From Sphingobium arseniciresistens (GTDB lineage: Bacteria; Pseudomonadota; Alphaproteobacteria; Sphingomonadales; Sphingomonadaceae), in NCBI GenBank assembly GCA_029167225.1, contig JARFNK010000018.1, positions 1-64,000 on the forward strand: a DNA stretch of 64,000 nucleotides. The letters are read 5' to 3'. Shown here piece after piece: positions 56,697 through 64,000 of this stretch. The notes beneath the pieces were generated by a model. The model did not search any database. It worked only from the letters and a program-made list of their open reading frames with translations, and was not told where the DNA came from. The first letter of the stretch is position 1. Every line of letters starts with the position of its first letter. The translations under genes were made by a program, and so were the position numbers.

Positions 56697-58724
56697 TCAG
56701 GATCCGCGGGTTTTCGGCAGGGCCTCCAGCATGCCGGGCGTCAGGATCTGCGGCAGTTCCTCCGGCGCGCCATGCGGCGGATACCAGAAATAGGCTGGAA
56801 CGCCGGCCTTGCCATTGGCTTTCAGGAAAGCGGTGATGGCCGCGTCACCATTGGTCCAGTCACCGCGCATCAAGGTCACGCCGGCCCGGTCAAATGCGGC
56901 GCGAACCGCAGCGGCATTGAGGCTCGTGACTTCATTGACCTTGCAGGTCAGGCACCAGTCGGCCGTCAGGTAAAGGAATACCGGCTTGCCCTGGTGCCGC
57001 AAGCTGGCCAGCCTTTCCGTTGAAAAGGTTTCTGCATGTTCGTCTTTGGCCTTGGCGGAAACTGTGGGTGTCGGTGCGGCGACCGCAGGCACGGCCAGAG
57101 CGACGGCCACTGTGCCCAGCAGCGCCGTGGCCGAGGGCCACACATGTTTGCCGGAATGCTGGCGAAGGCCGTGCCACCACAAGCCGAGGCAAAGCATCAG
57201 CGCAAGGGCCAGCGCAACCGTCATGCCGGCGACACCCTGCTGGTGCCCGATGACCCATGCGAGGCCAAGCGCCGTCACGAACATCGGCAGGCTGAGGATA
57301 CGACGCAAGGTCACCATCCATGCACCCGGTCGCGGGAGCCAGGCACGGGCCCGGTGCGAAAAGCCGATCAGCAGGAAGGGCGAGGCGATCCCTAGCCCCA
57401 GACCGAGAAAGATCGCCAGCGCCTGTAAAGCGGGCAGGACCATGGCTGCACCCAGTGCACCGGCCATGAAAGGTCCAGTGCAGGGCGTGGCGATGAACGC
57501 CGCGAGCGCGCCTGTGCCTGCCGCACCCCAGAAGCCTCCTTTCCCGCCGCCCGCCACCCGCAATGAGGGAAGTTCGAACAGGCCGGCCAGATTGACGGCG
57601 ATCGCCGTGACCAAAAGCAGCAGCAGCAGCAGGACCCGCCGATCCTGGAGCTGGAAGGCCCAGCCGACGCTGTGCCCAAGCCCGCGCAGCACGACAAGGG
57701 CCAGCCCGAGGGCGAGAATGACGCCGACCGCGCCCAGCGTGTAGCCGAGCGCCTCCCGGCGCGCTTCCTGATCGTCGCCGCCTGAACGGGCGAGCGCCAG
57801 CGCCTTGAGGCTGAGGATCGGAAAGACGCAGGGCATCAGGTTCAGGAACAGCCCGCCGAGAAATGCGGTGCCGATGATCAGCGCAAGGGAAACAGCACCG
57901 GCCGGTGTCGGCGTCGCGGCATCGGGCAATGGTCCATGCGCTGCGGCGAACTGCCAGGCCTTCACGCTGCCTTGCGGTCCGTCGATGCGCAGGATCAGCG
58001 TCAACCGGCCCGGGAGCATCGCCTGCCCCTTGGACAAGTCGACAAACAGGCCGCCTTCCCCCTGCGTAAACGACTGGCCAGCCGCCTCGTCAATAACCTG
58101 CGGGACCGGGCTGAACAGCAGCGCCCGCTCCCCCGCGGCCAGCAGCACACCGGGCAGGAACACGCGCAGATGCTGCCCCGCCGGGGCAAAGAGCGCGCCG
58201 GCGCGACCTTCACGCGGCATAGCCGCCTGCGCCTCAGCGAAAATGGGCCCCGTGGCGCTGTCGGGGGCATTGTCCCCCTCTGGCAGGGTCAGCGCGAAGT
58301 CCAGCGGATCAGGAACGCAGGTGCTGGCCGAGCAGACCAGCAGATCGAGCGTCCCCTTGAGGCGCACAGCCCCCGAAGGCCCGGTCAGCGATTGGAGCAG
58401 GATCGTGCGACCTTCGTGGACGTTGCTGGAGTAGCCGCCGAGCACCAGCCGTTTGGGCGCGGGATGGCGCAGCCCGCCCGCCTGCCAATAACCGGGCAGG
58501 TTCCAGCTGATCGCGGGCTGGTAGCCGGTATCGCCCGGATTGACCCAATAGATGTGCCAGCCTGCGTCGGGATGGATGACATAGGCGATATCTACCCGCT
58601 TGCCGGCGGCATGGCTTGCACTCCTGCTCGCGACGAGCAGCGAATAATGCTGCGCGCGCAGCGTTTGCGCCTCTGCGGGAAAGGCAGCAAAGAGCGCCAG
58701 GATCAGGAGAAGCACTCGGTTCAT
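56697..58724 (-). CDS. DsbD/ScsB-like thiol-disulfide reductase
   Basis: 675 aa. Signal peptide, an N-terminal periplasmic domain with the cysteine pair LLVCSASTCVPDP, a DsbD membrane domain of eight helices with Cys in NLMPCVFPIL and IATPCTGPFM, and a C-terminal thioredoxin domain with DWCLTCKVNE. It passes electrons from cytoplasmic thioredoxin to periplasmic acceptors. Here the probable acceptor is the TlpA-like protein of the same module. Confidence 0.93.
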   Translation of the reverse strand: MNRVLLLILALFAAFPAEAQTLRAQHYSLLVASRSASHAAGKRVDIAYVIHPDAGWHIYWVNPGDTGYQPAISWNLPGYWQAGGLRHPAPKRLVLGGYSSNVHEGRTILLQSLTGPSGAVRLKGTLDLLVCSASTCVPDPLDFALTLPEGDNAPDSATGPIFAEAQAAMPREGRAGALFAPAGQHLRVFLPGVLLAAGERALLFSPVPQVIDEAAGQSFTQGEGGLFVDLSKGQAMLPGRLTLILRIDGPQGSVKAWQFAAAHGPLPDAATPTPAGAVSLALIIGTAFLGGLFLNLMPCVFPILSLKALALARSGGDDQEARREALGYTLGAVGVILALGLALVVLRGLGHSVGWAFQLQDRRVLLLLLLLVTAIAVNLAGLFELPSLRVAGGGKGGFWGAAGTGALAAFIATPCTGPFMAGALGAAMVLPALQALAIFLGLGLGIASPFLLIGFSHRARAWLPRPGAWMVTLRRILSLPMFVTALGLAWVIGHQQGVAGMTVALALALMLCLGLWWHGLRQHSGKHVWPSATALLGTVAVALAVPAVAAPTPTVSAKAKDEHAETFSTERLASLRHQGKPVFLYLTADWCLTCKVNEVTSLNAAAVRAAFDRAGVTLMRGDWTNGDAAITAFLKANGKAGVPAYFWYPPHGAPEELPQILTPGMLEALPKTRGS

Positions 58725-58754
58725 TGTGGCACCGTTGGCATGTTCGAGAGGATT

Positions 58755-59615
58755 TCAGCGGACCAGCCAGGACACGGTGCGTTCGCGCTCGAGAAAGGCT
58801 TCGGCCCGTTCTCCATGCAGCATGGCGAGCGTGGACATGATACCTGCTTCCAGACAGGTGGCGGCGGCGATCGTGACCGAATGCGGCGGGTTCGTGACCG
58901 GCCAGCCCGTCCGGGGATCGAGTATGTGGCTATAGCGGACGCCATCCCTGAGAAGGAAGCGCCGGGCGTCCCCGCTGGTGGTCAGTGCGCCGCCGCGCAG
59001 TTCCAGCATGGCGGGTTTTTCGTCGCCATCCCGGACTGCCTCGATCGCTATGAGCCATGGCTCGCCATCGCGCCGCGGACCGCTCACCCGCAGGTCGCCG
59101 CCGAAATTGACCAGCACTGGCAGGTCGGTGTGCGCCGCCAGCATCAGGGCGACGCGATCGACGGCATATTCCTTGCCCAGACCGCCAAGGTCGATTTCCA
59201 TGCCTTCGCGAAGGCGGACAAGGTCGGCTGAAAGCTCAACCTTGTCCCAGCCGATCAGGGGCATGACCGCCGCGACGGCGTCCGGGGCGGGTACCTTGTC
59301 CGAACCGTCGAATTTCCAGACCCGCCGCAGCACCCCGGAGGTGACGTCGAACAGCCCGTCCGACAGCCGCCAGCACTGATCGGCATAGTGCAGCAAGCCA
59401 TGGGTTTCCGAATCGATCGGCACCGGCCGGCCCGCGTCTGCGTTGACCCGGCTCAGCAGGCTGTCAGCGCGATAGCGGCTGTATTTCCGCTCGATCCGGG
59501 CGACTTCTTCCTCTGCCAGCCTGCCCAGCAGCGCCAAAAGCTCGCCCTGCGCGCCCTGGACCTTGACCTCGCAGGGCGAGCCGAGCGCGGAAAAATGGTA
59601 GCTCTCTTTGGTCAT
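58755..59615 (-). CDS. ApbE-like FAD:protein FMN transferase
   Basis: 286 aa from the ATG at 59615 behind AAGGA. ApbE marks: KYSRYRADSLLSRVN, DLGGLGKEYAVDR (Gly/Asp FAD and Mg site), LVNFGGDLRVSG and HILDPRTGWPV. It attaches FMN to a Ser/Thr of extracytosolic proteins. No signal peptide or lipobox is visible from this start; starts at 59678 or 59696 add only a hydrophilic leader, so localisation is open. It sits between the DsbD-like and DUF3570 genes. Confidence 0.9.
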   Translation of the reverse strand: MTKESYHFSALGSPCEVKVQGAQGELLALLGRLAEEEVARIERKYSRYRADSLLSRVNADAGRPVPIDSETHGLLHYADQCWRLSDGLFDVTSGVLRRVWKFDGSDKVPAPDAVAAVMPLIGWDKVELSADLVRLREGMEIDLGGLGKEYAVDRVALMLAAHTDLPVLVNFGGDLRVSGPRRDGEPWLIAIEAVRDGDEKPAMLELRGGALTTSGDARRFLLRDGVRYSHILDPRTGWPVTNPPHSVTIAAATCLEAGIMSTLAMLHGERAEAFLERERTVSWLVR

Positions 59616-59692
59616 CCGTTCCTTGCGCGGCCTCGCACGCGGCATGGTGCCGGGATGGAGAGGGGCAACGGCATCCATTCCGGCACCATAGC

Positions 59693-61084
59693 TCACAGCT
59701 TGAACTTCACGCCAAGCATGAGATTGAAGGCATCCGCGCCCGCATAGAGATCGAAGCTCGAGAGCGCCCCCGGCCGTATGCCATAGCTGCCGGTCTTGCT
59801 GCTGCGATAGAGGTCGCCGTTCACATAGATTTCGAGGCCGGGCCGGAGTTCATATCCAGCCCTGGCGCCGAAGGTCCAGGCGCTGAAGCCGTCGAGCCGG
59901 CTGTCGGCGCTCGCATGGTTGGGCAGCGGTTGTCCTGCATCCAGAAAGTATGTGAAGAAATCCGCCCTTGTCTGCCGGTAGTAGCGCACGCGCGGCTCGA
60001 TATAGGCCTTGCGGCCGATCGGCACATGCTCCGAGCCCTCGACAGTGAACGAATCGATGCCCCAGCTGTCATGATAGTAGCGCGCAGAGAGATCGGTCAC
60101 GAACGATCCCAGCGCCAGCTTGGTGGCACCGTACACCGCATGGCGCGTGCGACTGTCGGGGCGCGATTCATACAGATACTGCAAGGGTGCGCCCGTTAAT
60201 CCATCGACCACCGAAAGGATTTTGTAGGGATCGGTTTGATAGCCGTTGCCCGAGGTGAAGCTGTAGTTGAGCTGCACCAGCCAGTTCGGACGCAGGATCT
60301 GCGTCACGCCCGCCATGGCGGTGATGACGGTCCTATTATCGCTCTTGTTTGTGGGAACACCGCTCATCGGCGTGAAGGCGAGCGGAATGCCGTGGAACGG
60401 ATCTATTTTATCATATTCGAAATTGGCGCCAAGCGAGAGCGTGGTCGCGCCACCGTTCAATTCCCTGGCAATCGATGCGCGGCCGGAGAAGGAATAGAAG
60501 TCCTGTTCCACCGATCCGTTCAATCCCAGGTTGAGCTTTGTCCCCGATGCAACGGAAAAGCCATAGCCGAGATCGAGAGCGACGCGATGGTCGCGAAAGG
60601 CCTTGTCGAGGGGCAGCTTTCCTGGATCCACAGTGTAGATGCGTTCTAGCCTGCCCGTCACGGGGTTAGGCACGACCGTACCGGACGAGCCGGTGGAGGA
60701 ATGTTCTCCCTTGATTGGGGAAACGAAGCTTTGCGTCCCGGTCCAGGGTGTCGCTCCGTTGGGCGTGGCGCCGGTCAGGCTGTCGAAGGTCAGCTTGGCT
60801 GACCAACTATTCCCATTTTGGTTCGTATGCACCACCGATACCATGGGCTCGATAGCCTGAACGCGCCCGCCATTCTCCTTGTAGTAAAGAACCGCGCTGT
60901 CGATGCTGGTAGTATCCAGTTCATCCAGCGGCTGATCGTAGACATTGGTGATTTCAGGCGCACGCTGACCCGTGCCGCTTTCCTCTCCGGTCTGGGCCAT
61001 GGCGGCTGTCGCGCCGAGAAGATTGACGGTCAGCAGACAGAGTGCCGCCCCGATCCTTGCTGGTCCTTGCCGGTTCAGTTGCAT
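59693..61084 (-). CDS. DUF3570 outer-membrane beta protein
   Basis: 463 aa with a signal peptide (ATAAMAQTG). The sequence reads as amphipathic beta strands with aromatic girdles (YYKENGGRVQAIEPMVSVV; WLVQLNYSFTSGNGYQTDPYKIL; ending LGVKFKL), the pattern of DUF3570 barrels. The start overlaps the DUF4266 gene by 10 bases. Function unknown; its constant partnership suggests a pore or assembly site for the redox lipoprotein. Confidence 0.8.
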   Translation of the reverse strand: MQLNRQGPARIGAALCLLTVNLLGATAAMAQTGEESGTGQRAPEITNVYDQPLDELDTTSIDSAVLYYKENGGRVQAIEPMVSVVHTNQNGNSWSAKLTFDSLTGATPNGATPWTGTQSFVSPIKGEHSSTGSSGTVVPNPVTGRLERIYTVDPGKLPLDKAFRDHRVALDLGYGFSVASGTKLNLGLNGSVEQDFYSFSGRASIARELNGGATTLSLGANFEYDKIDPFHGIPLAFTPMSGVPTNKSDNRTVITAMAGVTQILRPNWLVQLNYSFTSGNGYQTDPYKILSVVDGLTGAPLQYLYESRPDSRTRHAVYGATKLALGSFVTDLSARYYHDSWGIDSFTVEGSEHVPIGRKAYIEPRVRYYRQTRADFFTYFLDAGQPLPNHASADSRLDGFSAWTFGARAGYELRPGLEIYVNGDLYRSSKTGSYGIRPGALSSFDLYAGADAFNLMLGVKFKL

Positions 61085-61296
61085 CCGCAGCCTCCGCCAT
61101 CGAAGCTGCGTCCGCCGGTCGAGGCTTCCTTGCTGAAATAGATATGGTCATGCGCCGATGCAATCATGGGATTGTTGCTTAGCTGCATGGACCTGCGCGC
61201 GGTAATGTCGCGCTGCCAGGGCTGCACCGTGGCGCAGCCGCTCAGCGCGCCTCCTAGGATGGCAAGCGCCACCGCGTGTCTGATTAGGCTTTGCAT
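61075..61296 (-). CDS. DUF4266 small Cys-rich lipoprotein
   Basis: 73 aa with signal and lipobox (GGALSGCATVQPW), a conserved stretch (MIASAHDHIYFSKEASTGG) and the C-terminus SFDGGGCGCN. The GGGCGCN ending could bind metal or be modified. AGGAGG lies upstream of the ATG at 61296. Coupled to the DUF3570 gene by overlap. Function undescribed as far as I know. Confidence 0.78.
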   Translation of the reverse strand: MQSLIRHAVALAILGGALSGCATVQPWQRDITARRSMQLSNNPMIASAHDHIYFSKEASTGGRSFDGGGCGCN

Positions 61297-61327
61297 GATC
61301 TGAGATGGTCCTCCTGTTGGGTGACAG

Positions 61328-61804
61328 TCAGCGTTCACGAACGAGCTGGTCGATATGGCCAACATAGGTCGCGGTCTGATCAGGGTGGAAACCCTTGTGG
61401 GTAAAGCGTGCACGACCTTGACGGTCGAACAGGATCGACGTGGGCATGTCTGAAATGCGGTAGCTGTGTGCAAGCGCACCCGCATTGTCGTAGACGACCG
61501 GTAAGCCACCGCCGATCCGCGCCAGAAAACTGTCCGCCTGCGCGCGCGAGCGGTCGAGGTTGACGGTCACGACAGCAAGGTCGCGGGGGGAGTAGCGTTG
61601 GGTCAGTCCTGCCATGAACGGAAAGGACAACCTGCACGGGCCGCACCAACTGGCCCAAAAGTCGAGGTAGAGAATGCGTCCCCTGTAGGCGCCAATATCG
61701 AGCTGACCAGTGGGCTCGGTCGCGATTGCGCCGGTCGCACGATTGAGCAGTAACGTCGTCAGCGCAAGGCTGTTGAAAGCGCGCCGGGTAACAAGCGACA
61801 TCAT
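61328..61804 (-). CDS. TlpA-like periplasmic thioredoxin
   Basis: 158 aa from the ATG at 61804 (or the adjacent ATG at 61801). Hydrophobic N-terminal signal, then a TlpA fold: LYLDFWASWCGPCRLSFPFM active site and cis-Pro at DMPTSILFD. First gene of the module; 31 bases separate it from the DUF4266 gene. It may keep the Cys residues of the DUF4266 lipoprotein reduced, with DsbD as electron source (inference). Confidence 0.88.
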   Translation of the reverse strand: MMSLVTRRAFNSLALTTLLLNRATGAIATEPTGQLDIGAYRGRILYLDFWASWCGPCRLSFPFMAGLTQRYSPRDLAVVTVNLDRSRAQADSFLARIGGGLPVVYDNAGALAHSYRISDMPTSILFDRQGRARFTHKGFHPDQTATYVGHIDQLVRER

Positions 61805-61876
61805 ATGGTCCCAACTTGAACGGCCAGGAACGTCTGGCCCATTATCGAGATCAGACGACACCAGGATTGGGCACCC

Positions 61877-62467
61877 TCAGTCCGCAAGGAAAATTTTTTG
61901 CGCTGTTTGAAGAATTCGGGCGATACCGACGATCGTCCCCTGTTTGTCGTCGTTCTTGGACGCAAGCAAAGTCGATTGGCCGCGCTCCCAGGCAAGCGCC
62001 GTAGCGGCCAGTCGGTTCGCGGGGTTGTCCCAAGCGCCTCGGTCAAGGTTGCGGCGCTGCGATTCTGATGCTACATCGCGCCGACTCCTTGCCTTGGCGG
62101 CAGTCTTTTGGCACGCGGCAAGGGTATTCCGATTCTCGCGGGCCATATCCGCGGCGTCGACGATGGCCTGCCATGCTTCGGGATTATCGGCGCGCATAAG
62201 GCTGATGCCAGCATCCATAGCGTGGGTTCACCCAACACGCGGCGCGCGACCCGTTCAGGCCAGTTCCAGCTTTGCGGGCCGATGCTGGCCGCCCAGCCGG
62301 GATAGATTAGCCACAGGATCGAGACAGCCAGCACCGTGCCTATGCCGGTGTAGAGCATATGCCAGCGCTGTTCCTGCTTGGTGCGGATCGCGCCGATGGC
62401 CCGCACGAGTTCCGCTTGGGTTTCGCGATGCAGCGCCTGCGCCTGCTTGAGGGTCGCCTTGTCCGGT
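61877..62467 (-). pseudogene. DUF6118-like gene, frameshifted and 5'-truncated
   Basis: LKQAQALHRETQAELVRAIG, TKQEQRWHMLYTGIGTVLAVS (membrane helix) and SWNWPERVARRVLGEPTLW match DUF6118 proteins recalled from sphingomonad plasmids. A one-base shift near 62222 moves to the frame DAGISLMRADNPEAWQAIVD. The start is lost at the IS110 relic. Confidence 0.6.
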
Positions 62468-62469
62468 TC

Positions 62470-62932
62470 ACGCGCTGCCTCGGATGAGCGCCTCGTCGTC
62501 GAGATCGGGCAGCTGGATCGTCAGCTGAAAGCGATCAGCAACGCCTCACCGGTCTGCCAGGCCTTGATGAGCATCCCGGGAGTCGGTGTGCAGACCTCGG
62601 CCGCGTTCGCCGCAGCCGTTGATGACGCGGGCCGGTTCAAGCGATCCCGGACGGTCGGCGCCTACTTCGGGCTGGTCCCCCGGCGGCACCAATCGGGCGA
62701 GCTCGACTGGACCGGCCGGATCACCAAGCAGGGGGACAGCACCGTTCGCAAGCTGATCTAAGAAGCGGCGAACTCGATCTTGACGCGCACCAAGCAGAGT
62801 TTCGCGCTGAAGACCTGGGCGCTCAAGATCGCGAAGCGGCGTGGCCTGAGAAAGGCCAGGGTCGCGCTCGCTCGCCGCCTCGCTGTCATCATGCATGCCA
62901 TGCTGCGCGATGGCACTTTGTTCGAGGCTTGA
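62470..62932 (+). pseudogene. IS110-family transposase, C-terminal relic
   Basis: SIPGVGVQTSAAFAAAVDDA and GAYFGLVPRRHQSGELDWTG followed by ITKQGDSTVRKL are the transposase_20 C-terminal domain of IS110/IS1111 elements. A TAA at 62759-62761 interrupts it where Tyr is usual (VRKLI-stop-EAANSILTRTKQ), and the frame continues to a TGA near 62932. The N-terminal DEDD domain is missing. Confidence 0.82.
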
Positions 62933-63472
62933 GATATGGTAAAACCAGTTCGCCAGCGGTGATGTTCTCAAGCTGACGCGATGACGGTGTCCCGCGAGGG
63001 AACGCAGGGTCGGATGATCTGCGAAGGTGACTAGATGGGCCGCCAAGCCCGCTTCGAGTCAATGCAACGTCCGGCCTTGTGAGACCCGATACAGCACCAC
63101 CGACCTCCAGGAAGGCGAGTGCGGACATATCCTTGAGACCCTCAAGGGACAACCGCCAAGCAACTGCAAATTACAGATCTGAGCCCTAATGCCATTGGGA
63201 AATACGGAATCCTGCTCCATCGTCAGGATGTGGTCAGGTTCGCCATGTAACCGGCTAGGCTGACAGGGGTCATACTGTCGGGAGATCGCCGTCTTCCGAT
63301 CAGGCCAATGATCGGTGAGTTTGAGGGCTCCACGCCGAAACTCGCAAGTGGATCATCGCCGGATCAGGAAGAGGCACTGGAATATTGGTTCAGAGCCATG
63401 CGCCGGCCGGCTTGGGTGTGTGTTCCCTCAAACCTTGAACTGGACCGAGGCGATGTCAGAGGTGGAGCAGTA
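62933..63472. other. Non-coding stretch before cytochrome b561 gene
   Basis: 540 bases. The left part is probably the right end of the IS110-type element; the right part (63290-63472) can be read as a short hydrophilic peptide but has no sure gene. The cytochrome promoter should lie here. Nothing else recognised. Confidence 0.4.
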
Positions 63473-64000
63473 ATGATGAGTGGACGCCTGAAACTCGAAC
63501 GGTATGGCGGCCTGAGCATCGCGCTGCATTGGCTGATGTTGTTGTTGATTGCGGCCGTTTACGCCTGCATCGAGCTACGGGGATTCTATCCTAAGGGGAG
63601 CGACATCCGAGAAGGAATGAAGGCGTGGCATTTCATGTTGGGCCTGGCAGTCCTGGCCTTGGTCATCATCCGTATGATCGCGCGCGTCGCGGGGACGACG
63701 CCTCGGATCACGCCCGAACCAAAGGCATGGCAGAACTTCCTAGCGCGCTCCGTGCATCTGGCATTGTATCTTTTCATGATTTGCATGCCGGTAGCCGGCT
63801 GGCTGGTTCTGAGCGCATCGGGAAAGCCAATCCCATTCTTCGGTCTCGCCCTTCCTCCGCTTATAGGAGAAAACAGAGGTGTCGCTGGCCAGATCAAGGA
63901 ATTGCACGAAGCGGTGGGGAGCTTTGGCTATTATCTCATCGGCATTCATGCCTTCGCTGCACTCGTCCATCACTATGTCATGAAGGACGATACGTTGCGC
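63473..64000 (+). CDS. Cytochrome b561-type membrane protein, 3' end outside window
   Basis: 176 codons from the ATG at 63473, open to the window end. Four membrane helices with heme-ligand His residues: SIALHWLMLL, KAWHFMLGLAVL, SVHLALYLFMI and YYLIGIHAFAALVHHYV. This is the whole prokaryotic cytochrome b561 core, so only a few C-terminal codons are missing. It passes electrons from quinol to periplasmic acceptors and could supply the redox module to its left, but it lies beyond two relics and on the other strand. Confidence 0.88.
   Translation, partial: MMSGRLKLERYGGLSIALHWLMLLLIAAVYACIELRGFYPKGSDIREGMKAWHFMLGLAVLALVIIRMIARVAGTTPRITPEPKAWQNFLARSVHLALYLFMICMPVAGWLVLSASGKPIPFFGLALPPLIGENRGVAGQIKELHEAVGSFGYYLIGIHAFAALVHHYVMKDDTLR

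Noticed and set aside
57936..59231. 431-codon plus-strand frame
   Set aside because: Crosses the DsbD-like and ApbE-like genes antisense; no domain.

Overview
The window looks like part of a large plasmid, or an integrated conjugative element, from an alphaproteobacterium of the Sphingomonadaceae (Sphingobium/Novosphingobium/Sphingomonas type). The grounds are the high GC, the protein flavour (sphingomonad-style TraE-to-TraG operon, DUF6118 relic, AtpI remnant, FecI/FecR/TonB receptor set) and the density of insertion sequences and decayed genes. This is inferred from sequence reading only; no database search was run.

Region 1 (1-19.1 kb) is a tightly packed F-type conjugative type IV secretion operon: a broken traL tail, then traE, traK, traB, a DsbC-like isomerase, traV, traC, a small membrane ORF, trbI, a TraF/TrhF-type signal peptidase, traW, a second small membrane ORF, traU, trbC, traN, traF, traH and traG. 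Most neighbours overlap by 1-20 bases, so translation is probably coupled. Pilin, relaxase and coupling protein are not in the window.

Region 2 (19.1-36 kb) is an accessory/defence island. It holds an AbiEi/AbiEii pair; a winged-helix (DUF6088-like) + small ORF + DUF3800 cluster beside an HU gene and a second DUF3800-like gene; a damaged AtpI-like gene; a winged-helix orphan; an Xre/RES toxin-antitoxin pair; a LysR regulator divergent from two SDRs and an NADP-binding oxidoreductase; decayed SnoaL and methyltransferase genes; a second AbiE pair with an added Abi_C gene; a small stand-alone CHAT/caspase-like protein divergent from it; and a tyrosine recombinase preceded by a perfect palindromic site. 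Diverged copies of a ~150-bp sequence flank the 5.3-kb RES-to-methyltransferase block.

Region 3 (36-48.2 kb) is an IS graveyard. An RND efflux pump gene is split by an IS21-family element with a 5-bp target duplication. Its 5' end is lost at an ISL3 element that itself carries a second IS21-family element (7-bp duplication). The other side of this nest truncates an FAD oxidoreductase gene. A TetR gene and a badly decayed IS481-type transposase follow.

Region 4 (48.2-64 kb) carries stress, metal and redox functions: a ferritin-like/VIT1 transporter with a TetR regulator, ohr/ohrR with a likely operator, a desaturase fragment, a frameshifted lipoprotein gene, a FecI/FecR/TonB-receptor unit, and a redox module (DsbD-like reductase, ApbE flavin transferase, DUF3570 protein, DUF4266 lipoprotein, TlpA-like thioredoxin). 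After DUF6118 and IS110 relics, the 5' part of a cytochrome b561 gene runs off the right edge.

Best candidates for new biology are the AbiE-AbiC/CHAT locus (31.2-34.4 kb), the winged-helix/DUF3800/HU cluster (21.1-24.6 kb) and the ApbE/DUF3570/DUF4266/TlpA/DsbD module (56.7-61.8 kb). No tRNA, rRNA or CRISPR array was seen.
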